From positions 7,630,995 to 7,694,994 of the forward strand of contig NC_066549.1 of assembly GCF_024679095.1 (NCBI RefSeq): a stretch of DNA of 64,000 nt. Reading direction: 5' to 3'. A program made the position numbers and the translations under genes. The notes under the pieces are model-generated. The model ran no database searches. It was not told where the DNA came from and saw nothing but the letters and a program-made list of their open reading frames with translations. This DNA comes from Eriocheir sinensis. Lineage: Eukaryota; Arthropoda; Malacostraca; Decapoda; Varunidae. Of this stretch, positions 60,819 to 64,000 are shown in pieces (positions within the stretch are counted from its first letter, which is position 1; every line of letters begins with the position of its first letter).

Positions 60819-60840
60819 TTGGACATAATAAATCCTCTCT
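60301..60840. repeat. Purine block, (CT)n, (CTA)n, (AAT)n
   Basis: Complex AT-rich sequence to 60420, purine-rich to 60530, CT at 60545-60622, CTA at 60667-60770 and AAT at 60774-60815. Confidence 0.85.
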
Positions 60841-61436
60841 CCCACCGTAGGCAAAGTTCACGCCCCCAAGGCCACGCACGAGGGGCCTTGCACGTAGCAG
60901 GGAATAGGTGCGGATGTGAGGCGAAATGTGACCTTGCTAGCCCTGAGTGTGGGTCCGCAGGGGGTGGCGGTGGTGAGGGTAGGTGGGTAGGTATGGAGAG
61001 GGTGGCGAGTTTACTACTGCTGGGGGTCTATTCGTTGGGCAATGTTACCGATACGGGCCAGTTTCACGGTTCCCCATGATGGGTTAGTAAGCTCCCAAAC
61101 CAATACCAAAGCCTTCGAAATTTCCTTGTATAGTGTCTAGTGTTTATATTTAAGTTCACAAATTTGATGAAACTATACAGGAAAAGTCTTGTGTATTTAG
61201 TGTGGCATCGAAGACCTCACGGTTTTGGATTGTATGGGATTCTATAGTTTGGTTCGGGCTGTTACGAAGACACTGTGTTGGACTGTGAAATCGGCTCCAA
61301 CACTTCCCCCATCACCAACAGCTCCATTTCTTATATACTTCCAGGTTCTTGCACTCTGTCTGTTCCTATCTCTCCCCTTTTACATGGCTTACTTTACACC
61401 AATCCATCTCTCAGTCATTCTCCCCTCTCCTTCGTT
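60841..61436. other. Complex low-copy sequence
   Basis: About 500 bp with normal composition, unusual here. An 86-codon frame (60819-61079) includes GNRCGCEAKCDLASPECGSA, but its first part lies in repeat-derived sequence. CCCACCGTAG|GCAAAG (60840-60855) resembles an acceptor. GGGCCAGTTTCACGGTTCCC (61055-61074) may be the end of a dispersed element. Coding status unknown. Confidence 0.3.
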
Positions 61437-61945
<509 letters not shown>

Positions 61946-62191
61946 CAAATCAGCTTATGAGAATCGCTTTAACTTCTACGAGAGACTTTTTAAACAGGTG
62001 TATATGGAAGCGCTGATACGTTTGACAGTACCTACGAAAACTCTACTTCTGACACTACCGACAAAAATGTGTCTCTACTACTGACAATACCGACGAAATC
62101 TTGTCTCCGAGCGCATGACGTAAGTAAGATAGACAGACAGAGAGGTGTGATAAGGAAAGTGAGGAGGTCAGTCGCCTATACGTGCCCCAAA

Positions 62192-62194
<3 letters not shown>
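61946..62194. other. Complex sequence, no feature
   Basis: Short direct repeats (CTACTTCTGACACTACCGAC and CTACTACTGACAATACCGAC near 62043 and 62076). No gene. Confidence 0.35.
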
Positions 62195-62256
<62 letters not shown>

Positions 62257-62398
62257 ACTTCTTTTTATGCAGTGATATACGTTTTATTTCGCCTCCCTCC
62301 CCCTCCCTCTCTGATATTTGCTGACGTCACTCATCTTGCGCGGGTTTGAGGTGCTGCAGCTCCGTGGTTCACCTCTCCGTATCTTGAACGTACTCACC

Positions 62399-62470
<72 letters not shown>
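62195..62470 (+). repeat. Two (CT)n arrays flanking a CRE-containing segment
   Basis: CT at about 62195-62253 and 62405-62469. Between them lies CTGACGTCACTC (CRE at 62322-62329). Confidence 0.85.
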
Positions 62471-62473
<3 letters not shown>

Positions 62474-62479
62474 GTACAT

Positions 62480-63540
62480 TTCCGGATATTGGCTTTCATA
62501 GTACTCGACATGGTGTTTTTATATTTCTCCCTTTTTTCTTCTTTTTCTTCTTTGTTTTTTTTCTTGTTCTTGTTCTTTTTCTTCCTCCTTTTCTTCTTCC
62601 TCCTTTTCTTCTTCTTGTTCGTCATTATCAACATCTTTTTTCTTCTTCTTCTTCTTCTTTTTCTACTTCTTCTTCATCATCTTGTTCTTCTTGTTCTTGT
62701 TCTTGTTTTTCTTCTTCCTCTTCTCTTCCCTTTACTCCTTTTCTTCTTTTTCTTCTCCGTCTTTGTCTTCTTTTTCTTCGTCATTTTTCCGTTTATGTTA
62801 TTATTACTGTTATTATTTTTGGTGGTGGTGCTAATGTTCATGTTCTTCCGCTCTGTTTCTAAATGAGAATACAACAAAATAAAACATCAATTATTATGTA
62901 AAAAAAAAAAAAATACATATACTACAACCATGAGCACGCACGGATGACGTCATGTGCACCTCAACCACAAACTATATGAAAACTTCCGTCATTTGTTATT
63001 CCCTGTGCATGGCGAGTCGGTGTCAGTCGTGACGGATTCTTTACCTCTTCCTTCTTTGTTTTCTTTTTCATTTTCTTCTTTCTTTTTTTCTCTTTTCTTT
63101 TTTTCTACTTTCGTCTTCTTCCTTTACTTTCTTCTTCTTCTTCTTCTTCTTCTTCTTCTTTTCCTCTTTTTCTTTTTTTCTTCTTCTTCTTCTTCTTTTT
63201 CTTTTTCTTAATCTTCTTCGTCTCCGTTTTCTTCTTCATCATCATTATCATCTTTTTTTTCTTTTCCTCTTCTCTTCTTCTTTTACTTTCTTCTTTTTCT
63301 TCTTCTTCTTCTTCTTCTTCTTCTTCTTCTTCTTTTTCTTCTCCTCCTCCTTCTTCTTCTTCGTTTTCTTCTTCTTCATCATCTTTATCATAATTTTTTT
63401 TCCTCTTCTCTTCTTCTTTTACTTTCTTCTTCTTTTTCTTCTTCTTCTTCTTTTACTTCTTCTTCTTTTACTTCTTCATCATCTTCCTTTTCATCATCAT
63501 CATCATCTTCATCATCTCCCTCTTCTTCTCCATATTCTTC
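62480..63540 (+). repeat. (CTT)n-rich pyrimidine tract in two blocks
   Basis: CTT-rich at 62530-62800 and 63050-63540, split by an AT-rich complex segment with an A-run at 62900 and a CRE (62945-62952). Within the second block TTTTCCTCTTCTCTTCTTCT, followed by TTTACTTTCTTCTT, is repeated near 63260 and 63400. Confidence 0.85.
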
Positions 63541-63645
63541 TGGCACCGCCGTGAGAAGGGTAACTAACGTAGGATCATATTTCACGGCGTTCGTCCACTC
63601 ATTCCGCTGCTGCCTCCAAGTGTTGGCTGTGCGTGCCGCTGAGAG
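63388..63645 (-). CDS. Candidate terminal exon, acidic C-terminal protein
   Basis: Minus strand. A plausible acceptor precedes it: branch-like CCTAAC (63675-63670), a C/T stretch and CCCAG immediately before 63645. The frame then runs 86 codons to a stop at 63388. Residues 1-40 look like real protein (SAARTANTWRQQRNEWTNAV, KYDPTLVTLLTAVPEEYG). The remainder is an Asp/Glu/Lys tail encoded by (GAT)n/(GAA)n repeats. No family recognised. It could be the last exon of a gene extending beyond the window end, or an accident of repeat composition joined to a short open stretch. Confidence 0.25.
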   Translation of the reverse strand, partial: LSAARTANTWRQQRNEWTNAVKYDPTLVTLLTAVPEEYGEEEGDDEDDDDDEKEDDEEVKEEEVKEEEEEKEEESKRRREEEKKL

Positions 63646-64000
63646 CTGGGCGGGCAGGGACAAGCAAGGGTTAGGCAGGTAGGCAAGTTGGTATAGGTAG
63701 GTAAGTAGGTAGGTATGGAGGAGGGAGGTAGATAAGAAGGAAGATTGGTAGTGAGGTAGGTAGGTAGAAAGGTAGCTTTAGGTTGGTAGATCGGTAGGGA
63801 GGGAGGAAGTGGGGGTAGGGAGGCTATCAGGGGGTGGCACTCTCTCCCTCTCTCCTCTGCTGCCTGTTTCCATGTGCAAGGCAGATCGAGCAGCATTCAT
63901 GTGTGTCTGTATCCGTATCCTGTGTCCTTGTCGCTGCTTCCTTCCTTCCGTCTCCTCCACGTTCGAGTGTCTGTACCATGTGACTCAGGAAGGCTTTGGA
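63646..64000. repeat. (GGTA)n repeats and complex end of window
   Basis: Degenerate GTAGGTAGGTAG from about 63676 to 63800, then complex sequence to the window end. Confidence 0.6.

Overview
This window looks like eukaryotic intergenic DNA, most likely from a decapod crustacean. Three things point there: an extreme load of simple sequence repeats; several CR1/Jockey-like LINE fragments whose 3' ends carry short tandem tails; and short dispersed repeats of a kind common in crab and shrimp genomes. The genus cannot be fixed from sequence alone. Well over half of the window is dinucleotide, trinucleotide or tetranucleotide repeat, or kilobase-long one-sided purine or pyrimidine tracts. Long pyrimidine tracts contain almost no stop codons, so many long open frames rich in Ser/Leu/Phe/Pro (or Arg/Glu/Lys on the other strand) are not genes.

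Layout. 1-5,300: purine-rich DNA, a MITE-like element that has amplified a 35-bp minisatellite inside itself, and a 0.8-kb PIF/Harbinger-like DNA transposon relic. 5,300-21,700: mainly pyrimidine or purine tracts, microsatellites and minisatellites, with one CpG/E2F/CRE-bearing island near 10.4 kb. 21,700-33,300: a retroelement-dense zone with LINE fragments of at least four families, and two identical tRNA-Asp(GTC) genes facing each other in a long inverted repeat that brackets a LINE. 33,300-48,300: a mosaic of non-autonomous elements (a fold-back element, two more MITE copies, SINE-like repeats), locally amplified tandem blocks, and GC-rich islands. 46.6 kb: a LINE fragment with a (CA)n tract at each end. 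49.6-51.2 kb: a 24-copy, 61-bp satellite with higher-order structure. 51.2-64.0 kb: pyrimidine tracts and microsatellites, with a candidate acidic-tailed exon at 63.4-63.6 kb on the minus strand.

The only features I call as functional genes with high confidence are the two tRNA-Asp genes. The LINE reverse transcriptase frames are 5'-truncated and carry stops or frameshifts. The most interesting signals are: (i) two hairpins in the LINE 3' UTR whose stems change in a compensatory way between subfamilies; (ii) the convergent tRNA-Asp pair, identical within the genes but diverged just outside; (iii) one short-TIR MITE family present in three places, one copy having grown an internal minisatellite; and (iv) two unrelated arrays in which (GA)n blocks alternate with near-identical unique spacers.
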